Shown in pieces: positions 22,022 to 32,126 of a DNA stretch of 64,000 nt. Source of the stretch: Watersipora subatra. Lineage: Eukaryota; Bryozoa; Gymnolaemata; Cheilostomatida; Watersiporidae. The notes beneath the pieces were generated by a model. The model worked only from the letters and a program-made list of their open reading frames with translations, was not told where the DNA came from and searched no databases. Every line of letters starts with the position of its first letter. Position 1 is the stretch's first letter. The stretch is from assembly GCF_963576615.1 (NCBI RefSeq), contig NC_088714.1, forward strand, positions 43,928,072-43,992,071. Reading direction: 5' to 3'. A program made the translations under genes and the position numbers.

Positions 22022-23106
22022 ATGTCAAATTCTGAACAGTTAAGACCCTGGCGTTTCGAGCCTGACGCTCTATCTGAAGAAGATCCTCAACAGAATCAAA
22101 CCTCCCAGCAAGTAAGCACCGCCACTAGTCAGCTCTTATGTGCCAAGCTAGCAAGTAGTAATAGTTTTAGCTAGAGAGTGATAGAACGAATATTATTATA
22201 TAATTTACATATATGATTTTAGTAATGATAATTATCGCTTCATATTGCGAAAAAATAATTACAGATTTTTCTCGAATGACAACATTAACAATTTTAATCT
22301 AGTACTGCACTGATATACTGTTGGATAACATCGACCTGATGTATTAGCTATGGTTGCATAGACATATCTGTTCATTTCTTTAGGAGCTAATACCACCGGC
22401 TACAGAGTGGTGGGTCTGCAAGCGCTGACAAGACATGCCATCTCTTCCTGAATGTTTGTGCTGCCATGATGCTGAGCTTGTGCATCGTCTCCATGACCGC
22501 GGGGAGCATGAATGCCTGAGTATGCATCCTGGTGTGGATGAACTTGTGGCGCCTGCACCCCTTGAGTTGGGGTGGAATAATTACCTGCGATATCATAGTG
22601 AGTTGGATTTTCATTTAATGCCAACAACACCAAAGCTATGCTAATGTGTCAAGCATTATCTGCAATTCTTATGTTACACATTTAATGCATCGGTTGAACA
22701 CACATATTCTGAACTCGTGGAACACAAGGAGAACTGTTATATTTGGCTTGTACACTTACTACAGTAGAGAGTGTATTAGTTTTATGATTTTATTATATAA
22801 AGATCGAGATTATTTTGATGATCAGCAATTATTGTTTTTCAATAATTGTTTTGGTAGATAATCTATTCCCATTTGGAGAGCCATCACCAAATGCTCGGAA
22901 AAGGTTGTGTGCATACCGCAATCTTGTGTTTTGGCTAATGCTGCAAATCTTGTTTGCAAGTCTGCCAACTCTTCTTCATCATCTGTTGGTGGGAAAAGAG
23001 CCCGAATCTTAGACACCAAGCAGGCAGGTAGAGGCCGTCGCTCACCGCGACGAATTTGCCGCATAAGCCAAAACAAGCTTGCGGTATGCACACAACCTTT
23101 GTAACA
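22022..23106 (+). pseudogene. P2X7-type cysteine-rich cytoplasmic domain gene in the Kolobok-like element
   Basis: Three exon-like parts on plus. Exon 1, 22022-22111: MSNSEQLRPWRFEPDALSEE..., donor CAA|GTAAGC, phase 0. Exon 2, 22384-22597: ATEWWVCKR-stop-QDMPS, then PECLCCHDAELVHRLHDRGE and ECLSMHPGVDEL, donor ATA|GTGAGT. Exon 3 from 22858: EPSPNARKRLCAYRNLVFWL. The order WxCxxC..MP...ECxCC..., CxxxHPG, RxxAYRxxxxW is that of the zinc-binding C-terminal region of P2X7, which also occurs as a stand-alone protein in invertebrates. A TGA replaces an expected Cys codon in exon 2, and the domain's last third lies inverted on the other strand. The gene is therefore broken as assembled. Confidence 0.72.
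22903..23106. repeat. 50-bp inverted repeat enclosing an inverted coding segment
   Basis: The block 'aaggttgtgtgcataccgca' to 'ctgcaaatc' at 22903-22955 is repeated as reverse complement at 23053-23106. Between them the minus strand encodes RQIRRGERRPLPACLVSKIR and ALFPPTDDEEEL, which is the natural continuation of the plus-strand AYRNLVFWL reading. The segment has therefore been inverted, with its border duplicated. Confidence 0.75.
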
Positions 23107-23366
23107 ACATCCGTTGTAATGGACCTCACTCTCAGGCCGTGGGAAATTAGATCGGACTGGCATCACTTGAAGCCTTCCAGCTACATAGCGTTAGAGCTGG
23201 TGGTCTCTGTTGACTGCAAAGTAAAGAAAGTTACGACCAACAATCACTTTCACATTATTTGAATGAATTATTTAGCTAGATCAGCAACTTCATGTTTATG
23301 TATTGATAATTACTAAAAAATTTGGGTTTCTGTCAGGCTGTGAAGTAAAACCTGTCAAAGTTTTAC

Positions 23367-25077
23367 CTTGACAAGATGGCTGCTGACTATTAAACCGCAG
23401 CTCTGATCCACCATAGTGTAGGCCCCGTATAGTGCGCAATGCCCCGGACTATCGCATCTACTGTCACCTGCCAAATCAAGCTCCCAATCGATTGCTGCCA
23501 TCAATCCCTCGTTATGCAGGGTGTACTGCTCAGCAATACACTGTAAAATATTGTAAAACTTCATTATTCTCCTATATTAATTTGTATCATTATCATTAGT
23601 CTAAGAATGTAGAATCCTCTTCCCCCTTTTTGTGCTATATTATGATGAAGAATCAGAATTTTAAATTATAATATATTTCGCTTGAAGGATGACATATTTT
23701 CATTTCAAGAAAAAAATTGTTTCTAAATGCCGTTATCCAATTAGTGTGCCAAGCTTTTACTCACATTTTCCAAGTTTATGGGTAAATATTAACACTCACA
23801 CCATGTAAGTATTCTCTTTGTTGGTAGAGGCAAACGCTGTGGCTTGGTATCGCGATGTTCAGGAGCGACAGAAAATGGAAGTTCTGCGTAAGGCATCCGC
23901 CAAAAAAGAGTGATGCAGCTGCCAGCAGGGGGTTGATGACGTGAGCGCTGTTCACCCTGATAGTTGTTTCCCAAGTGTACGATTGGTGACAGGAGGCACA
24001 TGTAACCTTGAATTCTACCCATCCGCCTTCGCGCACCATCGTGAATGAGCAGGGGAGGGCGCAGGCGTGACAGTGAAATAGTCGCTGGAGTGCTGTCACA
24101 CTTACTATTATTTTCTCCTCTTTGAAGGAGGATTCGGGTCTGAAATCACAACACAATAGTTGACTTGCAATAAGATTTGTACAACATCATTTCCTGTGAT
24201 TATATCATATTTGCTTGATCAGAAAAAGAATAAATATATAGCCATGCAATCATGACACAGATTTTACAGATCCTTATCAGAATCTATGATATTGTAAACA
24301 TAAAATGTGAGTAATAACTCCATGGATATTTTTTATATTTTGTCAAGTTTGGTTAAGTTCAGCTCTATCTGACATGTAATTGGAGAGCGTTTGACGCTGG
24401 CCAACATAGCGCTCCAACTCTTCCTAGTCTTCAGTGGTTGGCACAAACTCTTCATCTAATACTAATAATAATCATCTAATAATATTAATATGCTATTAAC
24501 GATGATACCAGAAAATGACAATAACTATTTTATATAACATATCTATAAGTGAGTGGGTTTAAGAAATTTGGCGAAATTAATCGTGAAACTTATAACATTA
24601 TTTTATCAATTCTATATTAATATATTACGTTTTATACAGATAGATATGCAGTATGAATTAGTTTTGTTATTATAATAAGAATAATACACGTAATTAAAAA
24701 GATAAAATACTAATGATATCATATTACAATTAAATGACATTAATATTGTAATATTAAATATAGATTAATACAGTAGTATTAGGAGAATACCAAAAAAATA
24801 ACCCGAGTTACAACTACTAATACAAGTAGTTCATAAAATAAATTACTCACGTGCTTTGGTGATATGTGGAGTATGCAAACAGGTTAGAAAACATATCATC
24901 TTTGAAATGGCGAAAACAAAGGTAAGAGTAAGCAGGCGAATAAATAAAGTTTGTCACATCCAGCTTCACCCAGTTGCTCCACGCCCGGTGAAGGTCTGGT
25001 CTTTTCTCTGCTCTTGGCCAAAAAAAGGTGCTTCTCAGCTTGGCAGCTGCACAAACACTATGTGGCGCGTTAGACAT
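23367..25077 (-). pseudogene. Kolobok-like THAP transposase, C-terminally truncated
   Basis: Minus exons: 25077-24851 (THAP-like: AWSNWVKLD, then YLCFRHFKDDMF, matching the W and C-x2-HF-x2-D-x-F of THAP fingers; only one of the first two Cys is evident), donor CAC|GTGAGT; 24139-23802 (LFHCHACALPCSF, VTCASCHQSYTWET, PLLAAASLFFGG); 23540-23367 (LAGDSRCDSPGHCALYGAYT with a likely catalytic Asp, then LIVSSHLVK), donor AAG|GTAAAA. The last two resemble a known transposon-derived THAP protein family. The rest of the catalytic core is not found between 22000 and 23360. Confidence 0.65.
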
Positions 25078-25682
25078 TATGACAAATTAAAATTAACAAG
25101 TTTAATATGAGAAAGCGTGTTTGCTATTTGCGATAGATCAAACTTGAACTGAAACTAACATTATCTGATCATGTGACTTACAATTCCCGCCATATGGCGC
25201 GAACAATTTCTACAGCATTTTCCAAACATCATAGCGGACCAAAAGGCTCATCATTTTTATCAGAGGATGATATGCAATCGTTCAAGCTAAGTTAAAAAAA
25301 TTAAACATATTTTTATGCTATGTCTTGAGATATCAGTGCTCAAAGTTGCAGCATTACGATGCCGATAAAATAGACGCGTAAGACATGGTTTTTATCGCAA
25401 GAGTGAAGTATATTTGTGAAAATAGTTCGACGAATAAGGATGCATGAAAGTGTAAACATAAACCATCTCCCACACATACGTCACATTTTAGCCGTTTTTG
25501 GAAAACGAATCTAAACTAGGGCGGTCTCGTGTCGCTGCGATTTTCTGTTAGTTTTTGAGCTTCTAAGAGCTTTTAATCACATTCCCACATATTTGGCACC
25601 TACTACACAACAGAGTAAGACATGGCGAATCTTTTGATACCAAATAACTGTAATGTGAATTTTGTTGCAAGTCAACCTTTAA

Positions 25683-26008
25683 AGGTTGACTTGCAACAAA
25701 ATTCACATTACAGTTATTTGGTATCAAAAGATTCACCATGTTTTACTTTGCTGTGTCGTGGGTGCAAAATATGTGAAAATGCGATTACAAGCTTTTAAAA
25801 GCTCAAAAACGAAGGGATAATCGCAGCCATCGCAAAAACACCGTAGATTGGAATTCCTTTCCGAAACGGCTCAAATGGGACGTAACCGACCACGATAGCT
25901 TCTGTTTACACTTTCATGCAACCTCATTCGTCGAAATATTTTCACAAATATACTTCATGTATTCAATAAAACTATGTCTATTATTCTTACAAGTCTATTT
26001 CATCGTCA
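25683..26008. mobile_element. Kolobok-like element, copy 3 (left end only)
   Basis: Starts AGGTTGACTTGCAACAAAAT directly after the TTAA shared with copy 2 and follows the family sequence to 'ctatttcatcgtc'. It then switches abruptly to reverse-transcriptase coding sequence of the neighbouring retroelement. Its right end is not present in the window. Confidence 0.75.
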
Positions 26009-27585
26009 GGTCTGTACCTTTGTCCGGCAAAGCGAAGACAGGTGAAAACGGTTCTCAGTAGCTGGATGTGTTCTTTGAAAGTCTGGGATGTCATCAGCCA
26101 CTCATCCAAATAGATGCAGCTGCTTCCTTCACTGATCAGGTCTGCCATGATAGCTAATGCTAGTCTTGTAAAAGTAGATGGGCTACCTGAAATTCCTTGC
26201 GGCATGGTATTAAACGTGCAGCATCCGAATGGAGTGATGAAACCGGATTTTTCCCTCGAGTCTTTATGTAGAGAAACTTGAAATAATCCTGAACATAAAT
26301 CTATCGAGCTAAAATATTTCTTCCCATGCATGATCTCTATTGCGCTGTTGATTGAGGAAATGGACTGCTTTACTGTGGCAACGTTGAGTTTGCGGTAGTC
26401 TACGCAGAATCTCCAGTTGCCATCTTTCTTTCGTACTAAAACAACAGGTGATGTCCATTTGCCTGAGCTAGGGGAAATGAGATCTTTTTTGCATTTGATC
26501 AATCTGTTGTTTGATTTCAGCTCTTACTCTTACCGGTATGTTATATGGCTTGCTTCGTATTGGCATGGTACCTGGCAATATTTCCACAACGTGCTCTACT
26601 ATTGATGTTCGTCCGAGCTCAGTGATTCCTTCTCCTGCGATGTCTGAAAACTCATCTACGAAGTCTCTCAGCTCGTTGAATTGTACCTTCTTCAAATTCA
26701 TCTTTGAGATATCCAGCTGGTCACATGGAAAAGGGCGGAGCTTCTCCGGTTCTGCATGAGTTGTTGGCACGCTGAGCAATCGCAAGTCTTCATCTAAGCT
26801 TTCTATGCTTCCCACTATGGTGTCCTTCAGCTCAAAAGGTGTGTTGGTTGGGTTGATAATAGGATTATTATCGTCCCTTGAGCAACTCGGTTGGCTGATC
26901 TGCCAATTATCAGTCTTTTCAGAGTATCAGTCTTTCCTTCAAATAAGCATTCCTTTCCTTCATAGTCGCTATTCACGTTTGCTACAATTGCCATTTCTGT
27001 GAATGGTGCTACTTTGACGTTGTTGCAGACAAATGCGGAGCTAGTGGAGCAATTCTTTCCCATGGCGATGGCTGGTCCATCATTGATGTGAAGAGTACAT
27101 CTATTGAAATTGTAAGTAATTGTTCCAAGTTTGCTCATTAAGTCTGTTCCTAGAATTACCTCATGTGAGATACCATTTGCTATACAAAACCGATGTTTTT
27201 CATTCCATTCGCCTCTGATGTTCAAAATCATGTTGATTGTCCAATGATTTTTAAAGTGTTTTTGGTTACCCCTGTAGCTGTAAGGTCGCTTGGTTGCAAG
27301 TGTAGATTCAATCCGCGAGCAAGTCTTGTGTTGATCAGGCGTTGATCAGGTGTTGACCGGGTGGCTCCTGCGTTGACGAGTGATGTGCAGATAAATCCGT
27401 TGATCTTTACATCTATGGTGGCTCTTCTACAATCTTCTCTTGAGGCGCTGGTAACATCGTTAACCTGTTTGGGATGTTTTCGTGGAGTTTGTATATTGTA
27501 TGTTTGCGAAAAGTCCTCATTCCATGCCTTCAAACATTCACGCTCTTCGTCAGTTACTCCAGGTCGTGAATATTTGGGTGCGTAA
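26009..27585 (-). pseudogene. Ty3/gypsy-type protease - reverse transcriptase fragment
   Basis: Minus strand, reading downward: a retropepsin-like region (27430-27050; active-site motif altered to LVNAGATRST, later VILGTDLM), a linker (VEHVVEILPGTMPIRSKPYN), and an RT finger/palm region (PSSGKWTSPVVLVRKKDGNW, FCVDYRKLN, GFITPFGCC, IYLDEWL). The frame is broken in at least three places and stops at the junction with Kolobok copy 3; RNase H and integrase are absent. The catalytic Asp of the protease is Asn, and the second Asp of the RT YxDD box is Glu. It follows directly, in frame after one stop codon, from the envelope-like ORF. Confidence 0.85.
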
Positions 27586-27590
27586 GGTTT

Positions 27591-29864
27591 TTATGATGGA
27601 GGCGCACTGTTTAAGTCTTCTAATGATGATTCGATTTCTGAGTCCTCTGGTGGTGTGGATGGGTTGATATCAAACTCATTTTCGAATTCGTCTTCTCCTT
27701 CTGGCATATCGGTTAGTTCCAGTGCTGTCTCTATGCCTAAAGCATTCACCGTTGTACCCTTTCTTGCTCTGTACACCAAGCGTCCTTTGGTGATTCCTCA
27801 AACGACCGCAGATAAAACCATTAACGTGAGAATGATGTTACAAGCGAATGTCCATAGCTCATAACCTGAGGCTACGTGTCCTCCGAATAGAAAGCTGAAT
27901 AGTGATGAGCCAAATAGTTTCTCTCTGCTCTTTATGGTGCTGTAATGTAGGGTTTAAAGGTGGTTTGTGACGATTCCCATAGTTTTCAGTACTCTTTTCT
28001 GTCTGTCTAAGGTAGATAGAAGTTTGTTCAGTCCTCCGTAATCGTCTGTGTTTGACCATCCTAAAACGTGGGCTCTGCTGAATATGGTTTCTTGTATTTG
28101 TAGAGGCTGGCTGCCGAAGTTGATGCCCGGAATGCTCAAGTTGGTGGCCTCCCTTATTGGCAAAATCGTTCCGTTTACAAAGTACTCAGAAATTTTACCC
28201 TTCAGCATCATCAATGTGCCTCTTTTCGTCTTGCAATTGACTGTATAAGTGTCTGGGTGTATCACGTTGTCTTTCGAATTAAAATATCCAATCTTTTCTG
28301 CACCGGCTATTTTGATCTTCATCGGAATAAATTCTGTGCAATTATTCTTTTCTATCGGCAGTACTTCGTATTGACTGTAGTTAAAGTTTGACTTGCAACA
28401 AAATTCACATTACAGTTATTTGGTATCAAAAGATTCACCACGTCTTACTCTGTTGGGTTGTAGGTGCCAAATATGTGGAAATGTGATTACAAACTCTTAA
28501 AAGCTCAAAAACGAAAAGCCGCCGTAGATTGGAATCCGTTTATTTCTCTGACGTAGCCATGACAGTTTGGATATTGTCTTGTCACCTGATGTTCTCACGT
28601 GAATTGAAAGGTCAATACAAAGCTCTATATAAACTTATATCGTAGCACTACTTTATGACAAACACTTCGGGTTTTACCAAAGACGCCGTATCAAATATAG
28701 ATGCACGCTACTTTACAGTTTTGTTTCGGCTTGAACTAATCGTCAAGTCGTAATCTGATCGTGTGACCCAATACTTCGAAAATAGTTTTTGCAACATTTT
28801 TTGATTATCACAAGTGACCAACAGGCTCGTCATGATTATCAGACAATGATATGCACTCCTTCGAGGTAAGATTAAAAAGTTAAATGAATTTTTACGGTAA
28901 GTTATAAAATATCACTGCTAAAAGTGACAGCATTACAATTACGATAAAACAGACGCGTAAGAACACTAAACATGGTTTTATTGAATGCGTGAAGTATATT
29001 TGTGAAATATTTCGACCAATGAGGTTGCATGAAAGTGTAAACAAAAACCATCTACCACAACTACGTCACATTTGAGTCATTTTGGAAAGAGAATCCAAAC
29101 TATGGCGGTCTCGTGTGGCTGCGATTAACTGTTCGTTTTTGAGCTTTTAAGAGCTTGTAATCACATTCCCACATATTTTGCTCTTACAACACAACCGAGT
29201 AAGACATGGTGAATCTTTTGATACCAAATAATTGTAATGTGAATTTTGTTGCAAGTCAACCTTTAAGTAAAGTACAAGTGTGAACTTGAAGAAAACTGGG
29301 ACCTGCTGTCGCAACAACGTTTGCCTTGTCCAGTAAATATCTTGTGCTGAGTGTTGGGTGCTCCCTTAATAGCATGGTAATTGTTTGTAGAATTTCAGCT
29401 AGGTTATGGCAGACGTAGAAGGAAGCCGACCAAAAAAGGTCTTGAGTCATCTTAGTTTGCTGGTAGGCAAGTGACTGTAGCATTGAGTTGAGTAAGGAGG
29501 CATCTCGACCCACTGCTGATATTCTCGTCTTTAACGTATCATTCAGCGTGACATCCGTCAGTGGTGTAAGAAACTTGACTATAAGGCCTTGGTCAAAAAG
29601 CGAAACGTCAGAGTTGTTACAGTCCTTCTGCAAATTCAGTCCTGAGTCATAGAATGTTAGAGCTAAATCTCGTTTCTTGAAGACAAAATGTGCATCGAAA
29701 AATTCTCCTTCTTCGTTGAACCATGGTTTATACTCGCAGGTTTCTACTAGGTCCAGATCCCACATGAGTATTGATCCATCGTTTAGTTCGCAATGCCTGT
29801 TGTTGTAATTACAGTGACTGACATTTCCGGCAGTACTTTCAAATTTTTCAGATTCGCGTTTCAT
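27591..29864 (-). pseudogene. Envelope-like glycoprotein ORF of a retroelement, interrupted
   Basis: Minus strand in two main parts: 29864-29263 and 28380-27591, separated by Kolobok-like copy 4. The parts are in frame with each other when the insertion and one TTAA are disregarded. The sequence is Cys- and Trp-containing with N-glycosylation sequons. Near its end is a hydrophobic segment (about 27870-27790), followed by a basic stretch and an acidic tail of about 50 residues rich in Glu/Asp/Pro. This layout fits a type I membrane glycoprotein of an errantivirus-like element; I cannot name the glycoprotein class. Frame breaks also occur near 27950. The frame above 29864 continues with stops and a shift to about 30060. 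Confidence 0.6.
28385..29262. mobile_element. Non-autonomous Kolobok-like element, copy 4, with perfect TTAA duplication
   Basis: 878 bp, ends AGTTTGACTTGCAACAAAAT and (minus) AGGTTGACTTGCAACAAAAT, flanked by TTAA at 28381-28384 and 29263-29266. It is nearly the same length as copy 1. It splits the envelope-like frame at one codon, so the empty site can be inferred exactly. Confidence 0.92.
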
Positions 29865-30169
29865 GTACAGGTAGGCCTACACATAACTGCATTGCTTTGC
29901 ACTGAACACCTTTTGTTGACTATACACACATGGTGTTGGTTGGTTCATTCGTGATGTAAATTCCGTCTCCTCAATGTAAAACTCCTCCATGGCATTTCTT
30001 ATGCCTCACCATGTCAGTGCATTTTTCTACAGTTACTTTCTGGGTGCTGCTTGATGACGTCCGTGCCTCTGAAGAACGATATTTGTGTCATGACGTGCGT
30101 TGTGAACTTCGTGCATTGATAGGTAATAGTCTTTTGTTTTATCATGTTCTTCTTATAGATAGTAATGTA

Positions 30170-30580
30170 TAGCAGCTCTGCGAGCAAAACAGTCAGAAAG
30201 ATATGTGTAGGTTGAGTGTGAGCATGTTACTGGATAAATCTGCAGAATTGAATGTACATAACAGGTTGCCAATGTATAAATAGATTTATGCTTTCTCTGC
30301 AAGTGAAACAGTCAGAAATATAAATCAAGGTAGGAGTGTCCTAAAAAATTTATGAAGTTGTACATGTATCAAATTCTGATCTGCGTTTGCCCTGGAGCAA
30401 AACAGTCAGAAAGATAGGCAATACAGTAATAACAGTGCTCAGCTGTAAATTGTGTATGTATAATTTCCCTACAGGCGAAACAGTCGGAAATAGAGGACAC
30501 TATGGCAAATGTAAAGTGAAAGTACATGGCTGTGAAATTGTTTATGTGTGATTTCCCTGCAAGCGAAACAGTCGGAAATG
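30170..30580. repeat. Five spaced copies of a 25-bp motif
   Basis: The core (C)CCTGCAAGCGAAACAGTCGGAAAT recurs at about 30180, 30297, 30393, 30472 and 30555, with mostly unrelated AT-rich sequence of about 60-90 bases between. The two last copies are nearly identical; earlier ones change a few bases (agcaaaacagtcagaaag). The flanks often include ATTTCC before and GGAAAT after, giving a weak hairpin. No cas-like genes and a eukaryotic context: not a CRISPR array. Role unknown. Confidence 0.75.
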
Positions 30581-30584
30581 GTAA

Positions 30585-31376
30585 ATTAGTTGTTTTCTCC
30601 TAGGCAAATATAAATCTGACCTCGGATTTCCATAAAATTAACTAGGATCCTCAAGCCTATCAGTAGTATGTAGTGGGTGATCAATCCCAATATAGGCTGT
30701 AATTAAGCGCTGTGAAAGTATATTCCTAGCTACATGTATGTGGTTATGCTTTGACTAAATGGTATACCTAGATTAGTCACTAAATCTCAGCTAACATATG
30801 ACTTTCAATAGTCCCACAATAGATATGTCAATTATCTACCTGCCCAGTAGAATATAGTGACCAAATAAATATTCTCAATAGCTAAGCAACTAGATATGAA
30901 TAGAGATGAAGATGATAGATCTATGGTATGAGCTACGAAAATGTTATGAAAGTATTACGAAAGATTTAACAGTTAGGGGATTACTCACTTGGCTATGCGA
31001 AAGGTCGGTGACCGATAAGGCACCTCCACCAAAAATGTTATATTGCTATTAAAGGATTTGACTCATTTGAATACCACACTAACATCAATGGTTAATACAC
31101 ACTAGTTCCACTTCAATCTAACCAAGTTGCTATGTAGTTAAATTACATGATAATTATTTTATAGAATAATTATAAGTCATATTATCACACCTTAAATGTT
31201 TGATTAGTAAAGTATTACAAGTCTAAAAAATACTCACTTCACTGTTTTTTTTCCTAGCAAGCTCAATCTTGCTGTTGTTAGTCAGTCTCTGATAGCATGT
31301 TCTGTGAATCTGGGAGCTCTTGTAGACAAGTTGAAGGTATACTCCATTGAAAACAGACCTTTCATGCTCTTTAAAA
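30585..31376. other. Unassigned AT-rich sequence
   Basis: No gene or repeat recognised. Confidence 0.4.
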
Positions 31377-32118
31377 CACAGGTGTCCTTTAGCGGGATAT
31401 TGCCGAAGCCGAGGCCGGGCCGTAGTCTACACACACACAAAACAACAAAGGTCCACGTAGTTATGAGCAAAAACAAAAGTATCCACCCAAGTATCTCACC
31501 AATCCGATGAGAAGCACACACAAAAACTAAACCAATCGACAGAGCCACCCATCATGTCAAAATATTCCAAGTTTCAAGTCATGCCTTGCACAACTCTCCT
31601 TATGGTTTATCAAAACTTGTCCCTAAGTCCCTATTAATTTGAGACTGTCCAATTGCTGTTTTAGAAATGGCCGCTGCTAGCCTAACCTAATGTCTTATTT
31701 CAACATCTCAGTAACTATCGGGGCATTGCTGAGTGCTCCGAACTTTTTGATTCCCTCTCTTAGCAATGCCCCGATAGTTAAGTGAGATGTTGAATCAGGA
31801 CGTTAGGTTAGGCTAGCGGCAACCATTTCTAAAACAGCAATTGGACAGTCTCAAATTAATAGGGATTTTGGGACAAGTTTTGATAAACCATAAGGTGAGT
31901 TGTACAATACATGACTTGAAACTTGTAATATTTTGACATGATGGGTGGCTCTGTTGATTGGTTTAGTTTTTGTGTGTGCTGCTTATCGGACTGGTGAGAT
32001 ATTTGGATGGATACTTTTGTTTTTGCTCATAACTACGTGGACTTTTGTTGTTTTTATGTGTGTGTAGACTACGGCCCAGCCTCAGCTTCGGCAATATCCC
32101 CGCTAAAGGACACCTGTG
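31377..32118. mobile_element. Fold-back transposon 1 with 8-bp target duplication
   Basis: 742 bp. Its left and right halves are near-perfect inverted copies (about 365 bp each) meeting around 31745. Ends CACAGGTGTCCTTTAGCGGG on both strands. Flanked by CTTTAAAA on the left (31369-31376) and right (32119-32126). The 8-bp duplication fits hAT- or P-type integration. Open frames inside are not coding. Confidence 0.92.
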
Positions 32119-32126
32119 CTTTAAAA

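Larger units (their letters stand above)
21622..25678. mobile_element. Kolobok-like element, copy 2, carrying a THAP transposase remnant and a P2X7-type domain gene
   Basis: A 4.06-kb element with the same inverted ends as copies 1 and 4, bounded by TTAA at 21618-21621 and 25679-25682. Interior: a plus-strand gene from 22022 with a P2X7-type cysteine-rich domain, and a minus-strand gene from 25077 with a THAP-like start and a block containing AGDSRCDSPG. A THAP domain with TTAA target duplication is the defining pair for Kolobok. The transposase C-terminal half is missing, so it is probably not autonomous now. Confidence 0.8.

Noticed and set aside
22384-22450. Selenocysteine codon in the P2X7-type gene
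   Set aside because: No SECIS-like hairpin seen downstream and the gene is broken by an inversion; kept only as a low-interest finding.
30170-30580. CRISPR-like spaced repeats
   Set aside because: Spacing is irregular, repeats are imperfect, and the context is eukaryotic without cas-like genes.
31282-31548. Membrane-protein-like frame on minus
   Set aside because: Lies across the end of a fold-back element; hydrophobicity comes from the inverted-repeat sequence.
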